From Clostridiales bacterium SIT11 (lineage in GTDB: Bacteria > Bacillota > Clostridia > Tissierellales > Peptoniphilaceae): DNA of 64,000 bases. The stretch lies in NCBI GenBank assembly GCA_001299455.1, contig CYUK01000003.1, positions 682,001-746,000 on the forward strand, read 5' to 3'. A program made the translations under genes and the position numbers. Shown here piece after piece: positions 7,879 through 17,239 of the stretch (the stretch's first letter is position 1; the number at the start of each line of letters is the position of its first letter). The notes under the pieces are model-generated. The model had not been told where the DNA came from and ran no database searches. It worked only from the letters and a program-made list of their open reading frames with translations.

Positions 7879-9627
7879 CTAAACCCGGACTCGTCCAGCA
7901 AAAATTTGTCCTGTGGCGGCATCCATGGTAATTTCTTCTCCTGTCTTCAAGAGCTGACCTCCTTCTTTCAAGCCTACAATTGTAGCCAGCCCTAGGTCCA
8001 AGCCCAAAATTGCTCCAGGGCTGGTCAGACCGCCTTGGATGGTAATCAGGCCGCCGGCTCTTTTTAAATAAGCAGCCAGGCCCTTGTGGGCTTGGTTTAA
8101 GACTAAAATATCCCCATCTTTAAAGTCTGCAAAGTCCTTTTCTTCTTGGATCCGGAGGATCCGTCCAGATTTCTTCAAGTGCCCAATGCCTTGGCCCCGG
8201 GCCAGGGTCTTGGCGATGGAATGGACTTGAATCATGTTGGTGGTTCCTGAAACGCCTACAGGAAGACCGGCTGTTAAAACTAAAAGATCTCCTTCTTTTA
8301 CCAGGCCCTCTTCCTGGGCCCTTTGGATGGCTGTGGCAATGACGCCATCGGTTGTGGGCTCATAGTCGGCCATAATCCCATAAACTCCATAGTCCAGGGC
8401 TCCCTGGCGGCAGACCCAATCCTTGGGACTGGCGGCAATAATGGGAACGCTGGGCCGGAACTTGGCAATGGCCCTGGAGGTGTAACCGGACGATGTAGCT
8501 GTTAAAATGGCCTTGGCTCCCAGGTCCTTGGCAATCATACAAGTTGACCGGCCAATGGCGTTGGTAGTGGACTGGGTGTGAATTTTTTGGTCCAAGTAGA
8601 CTTGATTTTCTTCCATATACTTTTCCGTCCGCAAAGCAATCCGGTTCATCATGGCTACAGCAAGGACAGGATACTTGCCGGAGGCCGTTTCCCCAGACAG
8701 CATAATGGCCGAGGTCCCATCTAGGATGGCATTGGCTACATCTGTCACTTCTGCCCGGGTGGGCCGGGGGTTACGAATCATGGAATCCAACATTTGGGTG
8801 GCTGTAATGACAGGTTTGGCAGACCGGATGCATTCCTGAATGAGTTTCTTTTGGACCAAGGGGATTTCCTCTGGCTGAATTTCCACACCGAGGTCCCCCC
8901 GGGCCACCATAATTCCGTCGGAGGCCTGAATAATTTCCTCCATATTTTCAACCCCTTCCCGGGATTCAATTTTGGAGATGATTTTTATCTGGCTGGCTCC
9001 TCTGTCTTCTAAAACTTGCCGAATGGCATAGACATCTTCCGCCTTCCGGATAAAGGAGGGAGCAATAAAATCCACTCCCTGGTCCAGGCCAAAATGAATG
9101 TCTTCAATGTCCTTTTGGGTCAGAGCTTCCAGCTGGAGCTTGGCACCGGGGACGTTGACTCCCTTATGGCTTTTTACCAGACCCTCATTTAAGGCCAGGG
9201 TTTCAATACGGTCTTCCTTGACCTTAAGGACCCTTAAGTCCAAGAGTCCATCATCAATTAAAATATGGTCTCCAGGAGCCACATCCTGGACTAGCTTGGA
9301 ATAGGAGACAGAAGCTCCCTTTTCATTTCCCAATCTTTCTTCCATATATAGGTTAAATTTGTCTCCCATATGGATGACATAATCTTGGTCTTTTTCAAAA
9401 TTTCCCAGGCGGATTTCCGGCCCCTTGGTATCCAGAAGAAGGGCGATGGGAAGGCCCAGGTCCTTTCGTAATTTTTTTACCTTGTCTATTAAAGCCTTGT
9501 GGTCTTCATAGGTCCCGTGGGAAAAGTTCAGCCGGCAGACATTGACCCCATTTTTAAAGAGGTCTTCCAGGACTTCTTCTGACCTAGAAGCCGGTCCTAG
9601 GGTTGCAACAATTTTTGTCTTTTTCAT
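7879..9627 (-). CDS. pyk: Pyruvate kinase with C-terminal PEP-utilizer-like domain
   Basis: It converts phosphoenolpyruvate and ADP to pyruvate and ATP, the last step of glycolysis. The N-terminal MKKTKIVATLGPAS and the active-site helix ITATQMLDSMIRNPRPTRAE identify the family. At 582 residues it has the extra C-terminal domain (about residues 477-582) seen in Bacillus-type enzymes. In that domain the motif usually reading GGLTSHAA is GGLTSPGA, so the histidine is replaced. It is 11 bases after pfkA and likely co-transcribed. Confidence 0.96.
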   Translation of the reverse strand: MKKTKIVATLGPASRSEEVLEDLFKNGVNVCRLNFSHGTYEDHKALIDKVKKLRKDLGLPIALLLDTKGPEIRLGNFEKDQDYVIHMGDKFNLYMEERLGNEKGASVSYSKLVQDVAPGDHILIDDGLLDLRVLKVKEDRIETLALNEGLVKSHKGVNVPGAKLQLEALTQKDIEDIHFGLDQGVDFIAPSFIRKAEDVYAIRQVLEDRGASQIKIISKIESREGVENMEEIIQASDGIMVARGDLGVEIQPEEIPLVQKKLIQECIRSAKPVITATQMLDSMIRNPRPTRAEVTDVANAILDGTSAIMLSGETASGKYPVLAVAMMNRIALRTEKYMEENQVYLDQKIHTQSTTNAIGRSTCMIAKDLGAKAILTATSSGYTSRAIAKFRPSVPIIAASPKDWVCRQGALDYGVYGIMADYEPTTDGVIATAIQRAQEEGLVKEGDLLVLTAGLPVGVSGTTNMIQVHSIAKTLARGQGIGHLKKSGRILRIQEEKDFADFKDGDILVLNQAHKGLAAYLKRAGGLITIQGGLTSPGAILGLDLGLATIVGLKEGGQLLKTGEEITMDAATGQIFAGRVRV

Positions 9628-9638
9628 GGATCCTCCTT

Positions 9639-10598
9639 TTAAATGGACAACATTTTAATTTCCTGGTAGAGTTTTTCCTTAAAGACTTTTTCTTCCTTTA
9701 AAGCTTCTTCCAAGGGCAGGCAAGAAATTTCTCCCCCTCTAAAGCCCATGGCATGGTGGGTTTTTCCCTGGATTAAGTATTCCAGGCCCCGGCTGGCTAA
9801 AGAAGAAGCCAAAATTCGGTCAAAGCTGGTTGGAGACCCGCCTCTTTGAATATAGCCCAGGATGGTCACCTTGGTTTCCACTCCTGTTCCCTGGTAAATT
9901 TCTTCTGCCAGCTGGTAGGGGTCATAGACGCCTTCTGTCACCAGAAGGATATGGTGGCGCTTCCCCCTCTTTTTCCCCTGGTGGATTTTAGCCAGAATTC
10001 CCTTTAGGGAATTTTCCACTTCCGGAATTAAAATATTTTCTGCCCCACCACTCATGCCGGCAAAGATGGCCAGGTCGCCACACTTTCTTCCCATGACCTG
10101 GATGACATGGCCCCGTTCATGGGAAGAGGAGGTGTCTCGGATTTTCCCTATGGCCTCTGTAATAGTTTCCACTGCCGTCATAAAGCCAATACTGGCATCT
10201 GTATAGGCCAGGTCATTGTCAATGCTACAGGGAAGGGCCATGACTTCTATCCCCTTGTCTGCCAGGGCCTGGGCCCCATGAAAGGACCCGTCCCCTCCTA
10301 GGACAAAGAGCTTGTGGATTTTTGCCTTGTCCAGCTGGTCTAGGGCTTTTTTCTGGCCTTCTTCTGTTTGAAATTCCTGGGACCGGCTGGTCTTTAAAAT
10401 TGTCCCGCCCCGGTGGATAATATCGGCTACAGAGGCTAGGTCTAAGTAATGGATATCCCCTTCTAAAAGGCCCGTAAAGCCTGCCCGAATCCCCATCATT
10501 TGGTAGCCATGGTAGATTCCCGTCCGTACCAGGCTCCGGATGCCTGCATTCATTCCTGGAGAATCTCCACCGGAGGTTAATATGCCGATTCTTTCCAT
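9639..10598 (-). CDS. pfkA: ATP-dependent 6-phosphofructokinase
   Basis: It phosphorylates fructose 6-phosphate to the 1,6-bisphosphate, the committed step of glycolysis. The family motifs GGDSPGMNAGIRSLVR (N-terminus), GGDGS and IDNDL are visible; the glycine after GGD favours ATP over pyrophosphate as donor. The usual PGTIDND motif reads PCSIDND here, a mild deviation. Length of 319 residues is normal. It sits seven bases after dnaE and before pyk, a clostridial arrangement. Confidence 0.95.
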   Translation of the reverse strand: MERIGILTSGGDSPGMNAGIRSLVRTGIYHGYQMMGIRAGFTGLLEGDIHYLDLASVADIIHRGGTILKTSRSQEFQTEEGQKKALDQLDKAKIHKLFVLGGDGSFHGAQALADKGIEVMALPCSIDNDLAYTDASIGFMTAVETITEAIGKIRDTSSSHERGHVIQVMGRKCGDLAIFAGMSGGAENILIPEVENSLKGILAKIHQGKKRGKRHHILLVTEGVYDPYQLAEEIYQGTGVETKVTILGYIQRGGSPTSFDRILASSLASRGLEYLIQGKTHHAMGFRGGEISCLPLEEALKEEKVFKEKLYQEIKMLSI

Positions 10599-10605
10599 AC
10601 TTCAC

Positions 10606-13600
10606 CTACTTTACAATAAAATTTCCTTCTATAGGAAGGAAGCGACCTAGGTCTTCCTTAAACTGGTCTAAGCTCTCTCCGTCTAGCCAAAATTTTTGTC
10701 CCAGGGCCAGGGCCTTTTTTTCCTGGGCCCCATAGACAATAACCTGGGTCCTGCCTGGATACTTACGGGCTGTTTCCTGGATGGATTGGATGACTCCTAA
10801 GTCCAGGGAGGCCACTTGAATATAGACCTTTTGGTCGTCCGGGCTCTTAACCCTTTCCAGGCTGGAGACTAAAAGTTTTAAGTCTTCCTTTTCTGAAGTC
10901 TGGAGTCTTCCCCTTAAAAGAAGGACTTGGTCTTCTTCAATAAGGTCTTCATAGGTCCCGTAGACTGAGGGAAAGAAGATGCATTCCAGGCTGCCGGCCA
11001 GGTCTTCCACCTGGGCAAAGCACATCATCTGGTTTTTCTTGGTAATCAAGTTCTTCTTTTGCCGGAGGAGGCCCAGCAAGGTTACCTCCTTGTTGTCCAG
11101 GTTGGTCCCTGCCTGCCTTTCCTCTAAAAGCTCTGCAATGGTGTGGCTGGCATAGGTCTTTAACATGTCCTTGTAGTCGTCTAGTGGATGGCCGGAAACA
11201 TAGATGCCCAAAACATCTTTTTCCATATTCAGCCGGTCCTTTAAGGAAAAGTCCTTGAGTTTGGGCAGCTGGTCCTTGGAACCTCCCCCTGTATCAAAGA
11301 GGGAGGTTTGCCCACGAATATTTCGCTTGCCCTGGTCTTGGATGGTCTTTAAGAGACTTTCATGGACAGCCAGGTACTGGGCCCGGTTCCCTCCTAGGCC
11401 CTCCAGGGCTCCTCCCTTAATCAAGCTTTCCAGGGCCTTTTTATTCATACTTGCCCCATCTTCTTGGTTAATCCGTTCCAAAAAATCCGTCATGGAAAGG
11501 AAGGGGCCTGTCTTTCTAGCTTTAACAATGGTGTCAATGAGGTTGGAACCGACATTTTTTACCCCCTTGAGCCCGTAGCGGATTTTCCCCTGGTCTACAG
11601 TAAACTTTTTGCCACTCTTGTTCACATCTGGCGGTAAAATTTCTATCCCCAGCCGGTGGCATTCTTGGATGTAGAGGGCCATTTGGGTGGGATTGTTCAT
11701 AAAGGAAGAAATTTGAGCCGCCATAAATTCCACAGGATAATAAGTCTTTAGATAGGCCGTCCGATAGGCCACCACAGCATAGGCCACGGAGTGGGACTTG
11801 TTAAAGGCGTAGTTAGCAAAGTCAATCATCAAATCATAGATGGCATTGGCACTTTTTTCATCCACGCCTCGGCGGATGGCTCCGTCTACTAAAATGTCCC
11901 CGTCCTCTTCTTGGCCGTAGATAAAGTTTTGCCTTTCTTCTTCCATGACGGCCATTTTTTTCTTACTCATGGCCCGGCGGACTAAGTCAGCCCGGCCCAG
12001 GGAGTAGCCTCCAATTTTTTGGACAATTTCCATAACCTGTTCCTGGTAGACAATACAGCCATAGGTCACATCTAAAATGGGCTCCAATTTAGGATGGAGG
12101 TAGGAAATCTGCCGAGGGTCATGCTTGGACCGGCAGAACTTGGGAATCTGGTCCATGGGTCCTGGCCGGAAAAGGGAGTTGGCTGCTACCAGGTCTTCAA
12201 ACTGGTTGGGCCGCAGTTCTTTTAGGAAGTTCCGCATGCCGGGACTTTCAAATTGAAAGACACCTAAAGTCTCTGCCCGAGCAAACATCTTTAAGACCTT
12301 GGGGTCATTGTAGTTTAACTTGGAAAAATCAATATGGTCCCCATAATTTTTTTCAATGAGATTTAGGGCATCTCGGATGACAGTCAGGGTCCGGAGGCCT
12401 AAAAAGTCCATCTTTAAAAGACCCAATTCTTCCAGCTCAATCATGTTAAATTGGGTGGCAATAATCTCCCCATTTTTGGTCAAGGGAACTACATCGGTCA
12501 GTTCTTCCTTGGAAATCACCACGCCGGCTGCATGGGTAGAGGTATGGCGGGGGAGACCTTCCAGTTTCTTAGATAGGTCAATGAGTTCCTTGATTTTCGG
12601 GTCAGAATCCACTTCCTTTCTAAGACTTTCACTGAGTTCCAGGCCCCGGTCAATGGTCATATTCAGCTGGTTGGGAATGAGTTTTGCAATATAGTCCACC
12701 CGGCCATAGGGCAGGTCCAAGACCCGGCCCACATCCCGGACTACAGCCCGGGCTCCTAAGGTTCCGAAGGTGACAATTTGGGCTACATGGTCCTCTCCAT
12801 ACTTTTCTGTCACATAGTCAATGACTTCTTCCCGTCGTTCATAGCAAAAGTCAATGTCAATATCTGGCATGGACACCCGTTCCGGATTGAGGAAGCGTTC
12901 AAAGAGAAGGTCAAATTTTAAGGGGTCGACATCAATAATTTTTAGGGCATAGGACACAATGGACCCTGCTGCTGATCCCCGGCCGGGCCCTACCATAATC
13001 CCCTGGTCCCGGGCAAAGCGGATAAAGTCCCAGACAATTAAAAAATAATCCGTATAGCCCATGGAATTAATAGTTTTTAGTTCATATTCCACCCGGTCTA
13101 AAATCTCCGGAGTCAAAGTCTTATACCGGTCCTCCAGGCCTTGAAAGGTCAGGTCCCGTAAATAGTCTACGTTGGTTGTATTTTCCGGCAGGTCAAATTT
13201 AGGCAGGTGGAGCTTATGAAATTCAAAGTCCACCTGGCAGCGGTCGGCAATCCGCCGGGTATTGACAAGAGCTTCCTGGTCTTCCGGAAACAAGTCCGCC
13301 ATTTCTTCCGGGCTCTTTAAATAAAATTCCTCTGTGGGAAACTTCATCCGGTCTTCATTGGACTGGATGGTCCCCGTTTGAATGCAGAGGAGGACATCAT
13401 GGGCCTTGGCATCTTTTTTGCACAAGTAGTGGCAGTCATTTGTGGCAATTAAGGGAATTTCCGTCTCCCTAGATAGCTTCCGCAAGAGTTGGTTGACCCT
13501 TTTTTGGTCAGCCAGGCCATGGTCTTGGAGTTCTAGGTAAAAATTTTCCTTCCCCATAATTTCCTGGTAGCCTAGGGCAATTTCCTTGGCCTCTTCATAG

Positions 13601-14049
13601 CTGGAGTAGAGAAGGGCCTGTTGGACCTCTCCTCCCAGGCAGGCACCGGTGGCAATAATCCCTTCATGGTGGCTTTTTAAGAGATCATAGTCAATCCTGG
13701 GCTTATAATAAAAGCCCTCAACATAGGCTGCAGACACTAATTTCATGAGGTTTTTATAGCCCTGGTTATTTTCTGCCAAAAGAATTAAGTGGTATCTCTT
13801 TTGCTTGGGATCCCGATCCTTGTGGGACCCCCGTACAATATAGACTTCACAGCCTAAGATGGGTTTAATGCCCACCTCCTTGCAGGCCTTGTAAAAGGCA
13901 ATGGCCCCGTACATATTTCCGTGGTCTGTTAGAGCCAGGGCCTCCATTCCAAGGTCCTTGGCCCTCTGGGTCATTTCTTCAATCCTGGAGGACCCGTCTA
14001 AAAGACTGTATTCACTATGGACATGTAAGTGGACGAAGTCTTGTCCCAT
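10606..14049 (-). CDS. dnaE: DNA polymerase III subunit alpha
   Basis: This is a C-family replicative polymerase of 1147 residues. The N-terminal PHP domain starts FVHLHVHSEYSLLDGSSRI. The palm motif PDIDIDF carries the catalytic aspartates. A C-terminal OB-fold region (about residues 990-1070) ends the protein. The length fits single-gene DnaE proteins of Firmicutes, which work beside PolC. An AAGGGGGA ribosome site precedes the ATG. Confidence 0.96.
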   Translation of the reverse strand: MGQDFVHLHVHSEYSLLDGSSRIEEMTQRAKDLGMEALALTDHGNMYGAIAFYKACKEVGIKPILGCEVYIVRGSHKDRDPKQKRYHLILLAENNQGYKNLMKLVSAAYVEGFYYKPRIDYDLLKSHHEGIIATGACLGGEVQQALLYSSYEEAKEIALGYQEIMGKENFYLELQDHGLADQKRVNQLLRKLSRETEIPLIATNDCHYLCKKDAKAHDVLLCIQTGTIQSNEDRMKFPTEEFYLKSPEEMADLFPEDQEALVNTRRIADRCQVDFEFHKLHLPKFDLPENTTNVDYLRDLTFQGLEDRYKTLTPEILDRVEYELKTINSMGYTDYFLIVWDFIRFARDQGIMVGPGRGSAAGSIVSYALKIIDVDPLKFDLLFERFLNPERVSMPDIDIDFCYERREEVIDYVTEKYGEDHVAQIVTFGTLGARAVVRDVGRVLDLPYGRVDYIAKLIPNQLNMTIDRGLELSESLRKEVDSDPKIKELIDLSKKLEGLPRHTSTHAAGVVISKEELTDVVPLTKNGEIIATQFNMIELEELGLLKMDFLGLRTLTVIRDALNLIEKNYGDHIDFSKLNYNDPKVLKMFARAETLGVFQFESPGMRNFLKELRPNQFEDLVAANSLFRPGPMDQIPKFCRSKHDPRQISYLHPKLEPILDVTYGCIVYQEQVMEIVQKIGGYSLGRADLVRRAMSKKKMAVMEEERQNFIYGQEEDGDILVDGAIRRGVDEKSANAIYDLMIDFANYAFNKSHSVAYAVVAYRTAYLKTYYPVEFMAAQISSFMNNPTQMALYIQECHRLGIEILPPDVNKSGKKFTVDQGKIRYGLKGVKNVGSNLIDTIVKARKTGPFLSMTDFLERINQEDGASMNKKALESLIKGGALEGLGGNRAQYLAVHESLLKTIQDQGKRNIRGQTSLFDTGGGSKDQLPKLKDFSLKDRLNMEKDVLGIYVSGHPLDDYKDMLKTYASHTIAELLEERQAGTNLDNKEVTLLGLLRQKKNLITKKNQMMCFAQVEDLAGSLECIFFPSVYGTYEDLIEEDQVLLLRGRLQTSEKEDLKLLVSSLERVKSPDDQKVYIQVASLDLGVIQSIQETARKYPGRTQVIVYGAQEKKALALGQKFWLDGESLDQFKEDLGRFLPIEGNFIVK

Positions 14050-14070
14050 AAAATCCCCCTTCCTAGATAG

Positions 14071-14106
14071 AAAAAGAGTTTTAACAGTTGCCCATTAAAA
14101 CTCTCC
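14071..14106 (-). terminator. Intrinsic terminator after the HPr gene
   Basis: On the minus strand GAGTTTTAA pairs with TTAAAACTC over nine bases and five Us follow. It separates the whiA-HPr unit from dnaE-pfkA-pyk. Confidence 0.75.
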
Positions 14107-14109
14107 AAT

Positions 14110-14373
14110 TTAAAGCTCAAAATTTTCTTCTACTAACTTTACCAAACCGGCCACCGCTTCTTCAGCGTCTGGGCCCTGGGCCTGGATTGTAATCTTTTCA
14201 CCATTATAGGCACCCAGAGACATAATCCCAATGATGCTCTTGCCGTTGACGGTGTCGCCGTGGGCTTTTAAGTTGATGTCTGAAGAAAAGCCATTGGCAC
14301 AGCGGACAAAGATGGCAGCCGCCCTTGCGTGTAGTCCTTCCTCGTTTTTTAATGTAACTTCTTGTTCTTTCAC
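14110..14373 (-). CDS. ptsH: HPr family phosphocarrier protein
   Basis: HPr passes phosphate from enzyme I to sugar-specific EII proteins and, through Ser46 phosphorylation, acts in carbon catabolite control. The 87-residue protein has the active His15 in GLHARAA and Ser46 in NGKSIIGIMSLG, so it can be a true HPr; a regulatory Crh-like protein would lack His15. It starts with GTG (14371-14373), overlapping the whiA stop. No enzyme I gene is in the window. Confidence 0.92.
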   Translation of the reverse strand: MKEQEVTLKNEEGLHARAAAIFVRCANGFSSDINLKAHGDTVNGKSIIGIMSLGAYNGEKITIQAQGPDAEEAVAGLVKLVEENFEL

Positions 14374-15320
14374 TTACTTTCACCCCTTAATTTTTCTGCG
14401 ATCTCTTGGATTTTCTTTAATCGGTGGTTTACACCACTTTTGCCAACCTTTGGATTCATCAGTTCCCCCAGCTCCTTCAAGGAAGCACTGGGATTTAACA
14501 GACGGACCCTGGCCATCTCCTGGAGACTGTCTGGCAGCTCTTGTAAACCTAGGACCTTGTCAATCCATTTAATATCTTCAATTTGTCGTAGACCGGCATT
14601 AATTGTTTTTGATAAATTTGCTGTTTCGCAATTCACCAGGCGGTTGACCTGGTTGCGCATATCCTTCATTACCCGCACATCTTCAAAGGCCAAGACCCCT
14701 TGGTTGGACCCCATCATAGACAAAAGGTCGGAAATCATCTCTCCTTCCTTTAAGTAGACAACAAAGTCTTCCTTCCTTGCTGTCAGGCCTGCCTTGACAC
14801 CTAAGTTTCCTAAAATCCTCTGAAGAGACTTGGCAAAGGAAGCTTGACTGGTGACAAACTCCAAGTGGTAGGTTTTCTTAGGATTGGATATGGTTCCCGC
14901 TCCTAAAAAGGCCCCTCGAACCAAGGCCCTAGCTAGGTCCCTCCTCCGGATGAGATAGGGGTCTATGGAATACCTTGGCATAAATACGTTTTCATTTTTT
15001 AAAAACTTCACATCGTCTAAAAGTAACCGACAAGCTCCATCTTCTCTTAAATGAACCTGGTAGGAATTCTTCTTTTTCCTTTGGTCTGACCTCCTGACCT
15101 CTACGCTAATATCTTCCTGGTAGAGGGTCCGTAAAAAAGAAAAAATCCGTCTAGATGTGGCAGCATGTTCCGTAATAAAGGAGATTGAAAGATTGCCATT
15201 TCCTGTAATATTTATTCGGCCACACATCCGAATGAAACCAGCCAGTTCCGAAATCATTGCATCCATTTCCTGGACCTGGACCCTGGCCAATTCATCTTTC
15301 AGTTCTGAGGAAAAGCTCAT
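14370..15320 (-). CDS. whiA: DNA-binding protein WhiA
   Basis: WhiA is a conserved Gram-positive protein combining a degenerate LAGLIDADG homing-endonuclease fold with a C-terminal helix-turn-helix. It is linked to sporulation control in Streptomyces and to division and chromosome segregation in Bacillus. The 316-residue sequence shows the MSFSSELKDELA start, GAFLGAGTISNPKKTYHLEF core and the RLLNPSASLKELGELMNPKVGKSGVNHRL C-terminal helix pair. It has its own promoter and is followed by HPr with a stop/start overlap. Confidence 0.95.
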   Translation of the reverse strand: MSFSSELKDELARVQVQEMDAMISELAGFIRMCGRINITGNGNLSISFITEHAATSRRIFSFLRTLYQEDISVEVRRSDQRKKKNSYQVHLREDGACRLLLDDVKFLKNENVFMPRYSIDPYLIRRRDLARALVRGAFLGAGTISNPKKTYHLEFVTSQASFAKSLQRILGNLGVKAGLTARKEDFVVYLKEGEMISDLLSMMGSNQGVLAFEDVRVMKDMRNQVNRLVNCETANLSKTINAGLRQIEDIKWIDKVLGLQELPDSLQEMARVRLLNPSASLKELGELMNPKVGKSGVNHRLKKIQEIAEKLRGESK

Positions 15321-15357
15321 CTTATCACCACCTTTGGATCTAAGAATTGCTATTCAC

Positions 15358-15386
15358 ATTATACTATAAGAAAAGGCTTCTTTCAA
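15358..15386 (-). promoter_or_regulatory. Promoter of whiA-HPr
   Basis: On the minus strand TTGAAA (15381-15386), a 17-base spacer and TATAAT (15358-15363) form a near-consensus sigma-A promoter, 38 bases before the whiA start. Confidence 0.8.
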
Positions 15387-15414
15387 TAAGAATATCCCTG
15401 AACATGTCCCAATA

Positions 15415-16386
15415 TCAAGGACATTCTTCCGTAAAATTTTCCAAAAATTGATGGATGCCTTCCACCTTGTGGTAGGCACTTCGGTTGATTTCCTCTAAGA
15501 AGTCCCCCTCATAATAGGAAATTCCCCTGGCCTCTAGAAAAGCTCGGTCCTCTTCTTCTAAAAAGATTTGGTTTAGGTCATCCTTTTCATAGGCTTCCCT
15601 GGCCTCCTTTGAAAGGGGGCGGTTGTTGACAAGACAGATGTCTACAATCCCTTCATAGCTATGAAATTCCAGAGCCTGGATATGGTCCCGAAGGGACAGA
15701 CCCTCTGTTTCCCCTGCCTGGGTCATAATATTCATTAAAAGAATTTTCTTTCCCTTGGATTTTTTCAAGGCCTTGGTCATGCCTTGGACCAGGAGGTTGG
15801 GAATAATGGATGTATAGAGAGATCCCGGTCCCAGAAAAATGTAGTCCGCTTCCTGGAGGTTTTCTCCACATTCATAGTAAAGATGGGGGGTCTTAGGAAA
15901 AAGCTTCATACAGTCAATCTTTGTCCCCTGTCTCTTGGCTACAACGGGAATGGCCGATTCTCCAATGCACTTTTCTCCATTTTGAAAGCTGGCTACCAGG
16001 TGGGTGTTTTCCAAGGTCACAGGAAAGACCTTGCCCGATACCTTGAGAACCTGGCTCAATTCTTTTACCGCCTCTTCCATAGACCCGTACAGCTCAACCA
16101 TGGTGGCGATTAGGAGGTTGCCAAAGTTTTGCCCCTGGAGGGGGCCATCCTTGTAGCGGAAGTTGATTAAATTTTCCATGACAGGCTCTGTGTTGGCCAG
16201 GGCAATTAAACAGTTTCTCAAGTCCCCTGGAGGCAAAAGCCCCCACTGGGACCGGATCATCCCAGACCCTCCCCCATTGTCTGTCATATTCACAATGGCA
16301 GACAGGTCATAGGGATATTTTTTTAAGCCCCGTAAAATATGGCTAATCCCTGTGCCTCCACCAATGACTGTTAACTTCTTATTCAT
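15415..16386 (-). CDS. yvcK: YvcK/GlmR-type regulator (CofD-like fold)
   Basis: The family binds UDP-GlcNAc and adjusts carbon flow into cell-wall precursors in Bacillus. The N-terminal glycine-rich GGGTGISHILRGLK motif and DNGGGSGMIR, plus the FLGPGSLYTSIIPNL stretch, identify it. Length of 323 residues is normal. It lies between rapZ and whiA, the standard Firmicutes order. Confidence 0.93.
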   Translation of the reverse strand: MNKKLTVIGGGTGISHILRGLKKYPYDLSAIVNMTDNGGGSGMIRSQWGLLPPGDLRNCLIALANTEPVMENLINFRYKDGPLQGQNFGNLLIATMVELYGSMEEAVKELSQVLKVSGKVFPVTLENTHLVASFQNGEKCIGESAIPVVAKRQGTKIDCMKLFPKTPHLYYECGENLQEADYIFLGPGSLYTSIIPNLLVQGMTKALKKSKGKKILLMNIMTQAGETEGLSLRDHIQALEFHSYEGIVDICLVNNRPLSKEAREAYEKDDLNQIFLEEEDRAFLEARGISYYEGDFLEEINRSAYHKVEGIHQFLENFTEECP

Positions 16387-16396
16387 ACCAATCCCC

Positions 16397-17236
16397 CTAG
16401 CTCAACTCCCGATGGCGGACGGAAATACTCAAATCTAAATCTTTTAAGGCCTCAGCCAGGGCAATGGCCATGGCTACAGACCGGTGGAAGCCCCCTGTAC
16501 ACCCCAGTCCCACCACCAGCTGCCTCTTTCCCTCTTGAATATAGTAGGGAATGAGAAAGCGAAAAAGATCTTGGAGCTTGTCCAGGAAAATCTTGGTCTG
16601 GTCCTGGGAAAAAACATAGTCCCTGGTTTCCTTACAGCGACCGTCTAGGTTTTTCAACTCAGGAATGTAGTAGGGATTGGGAAGAAAGCGAACATCAAAG
16701 ATGAGGTCAGCATCCTGGAGGTTCCCATACTTAAAGCCAAAGCTTACAATATTTAACCGGAGGGGGGTTTCTTCCTTATTTTCCAAGAGGCTCCTTAGCT
16801 TGCTTTTAAAATCTGCATTGGACAGTTCCGAGGTATCCAGGACAAAGTCCGCCTGGTTTTTAATAGGTTCCAGGTCCCTCATTTCCTTGCGGTAGCCATC
16901 GACAATGGATTCCCCCATGGGATGGGGCCGTCTTTTTTCCTTGTACCTGGCCACAATGACCCTTTCCTGGGCCAGTAAAAATAAGATTCGGACTCGAATT
17001 TTTCTTTCCTTCAGGCCTTGGATGGCTTCGTGGAGCTGGGAAAAAAAGACCCCTCCCCGGGTGTCCATAACGACAGCCACCTTATGAATGTTAGGAGAGC
17101 CTATGGCCAGGTCCACAAACTTTCCCAAAAGAGACGGCGGCAAATTGTCCATGGAAAAATAGCCCAGGTCTTCTGCCACATCTAGGGCCAGACTCTTTCC
17201 TGCTCCACTAAAACCTGTAATGACTAAAATTTCCAT
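16397..17236 (-). CDS. rapZ: RNase adapter / nucleotide-binding protein RapZ
   Basis: A P-loop protein known in E. coli as the adaptor that directs RNase E to GlmZ; in Firmicutes (YvcJ) the role is less clear but tied to the same neighbourhood. Walker A GFSGAGKS is at residues 8-15. The C-terminal domain contains GLGCTGGFHRSVAMA. Length of 279 residues is normal. It follows murB by three bases, and yvcK comes 10 bases after it. Confidence 0.94.
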   Translation of the reverse strand: MEILVITGFSGAGKSLALDVAEDLGYFSMDNLPPSLLGKFVDLAIGSPNIHKVAVVMDTRGGVFFSQLHEAIQGLKERKIRVRILFLLAQERVIVARYKEKRRPHPMGESIVDGYRKEMRDLEPIKNQADFVLDTSELSNADFKSKLRSLLENKEETPLRLNIVSFGFKYGNLQDADLIFDVRFLPNPYYIPELKNLDGRCKETRDYVFSQDQTKIFLDKLQDLFRFLIPYYIQEGKRQLVVGLGCTGGFHRSVAMAIALAEALKDLDLSISVRHRELS

Positions 17237-17239
17237 ATC

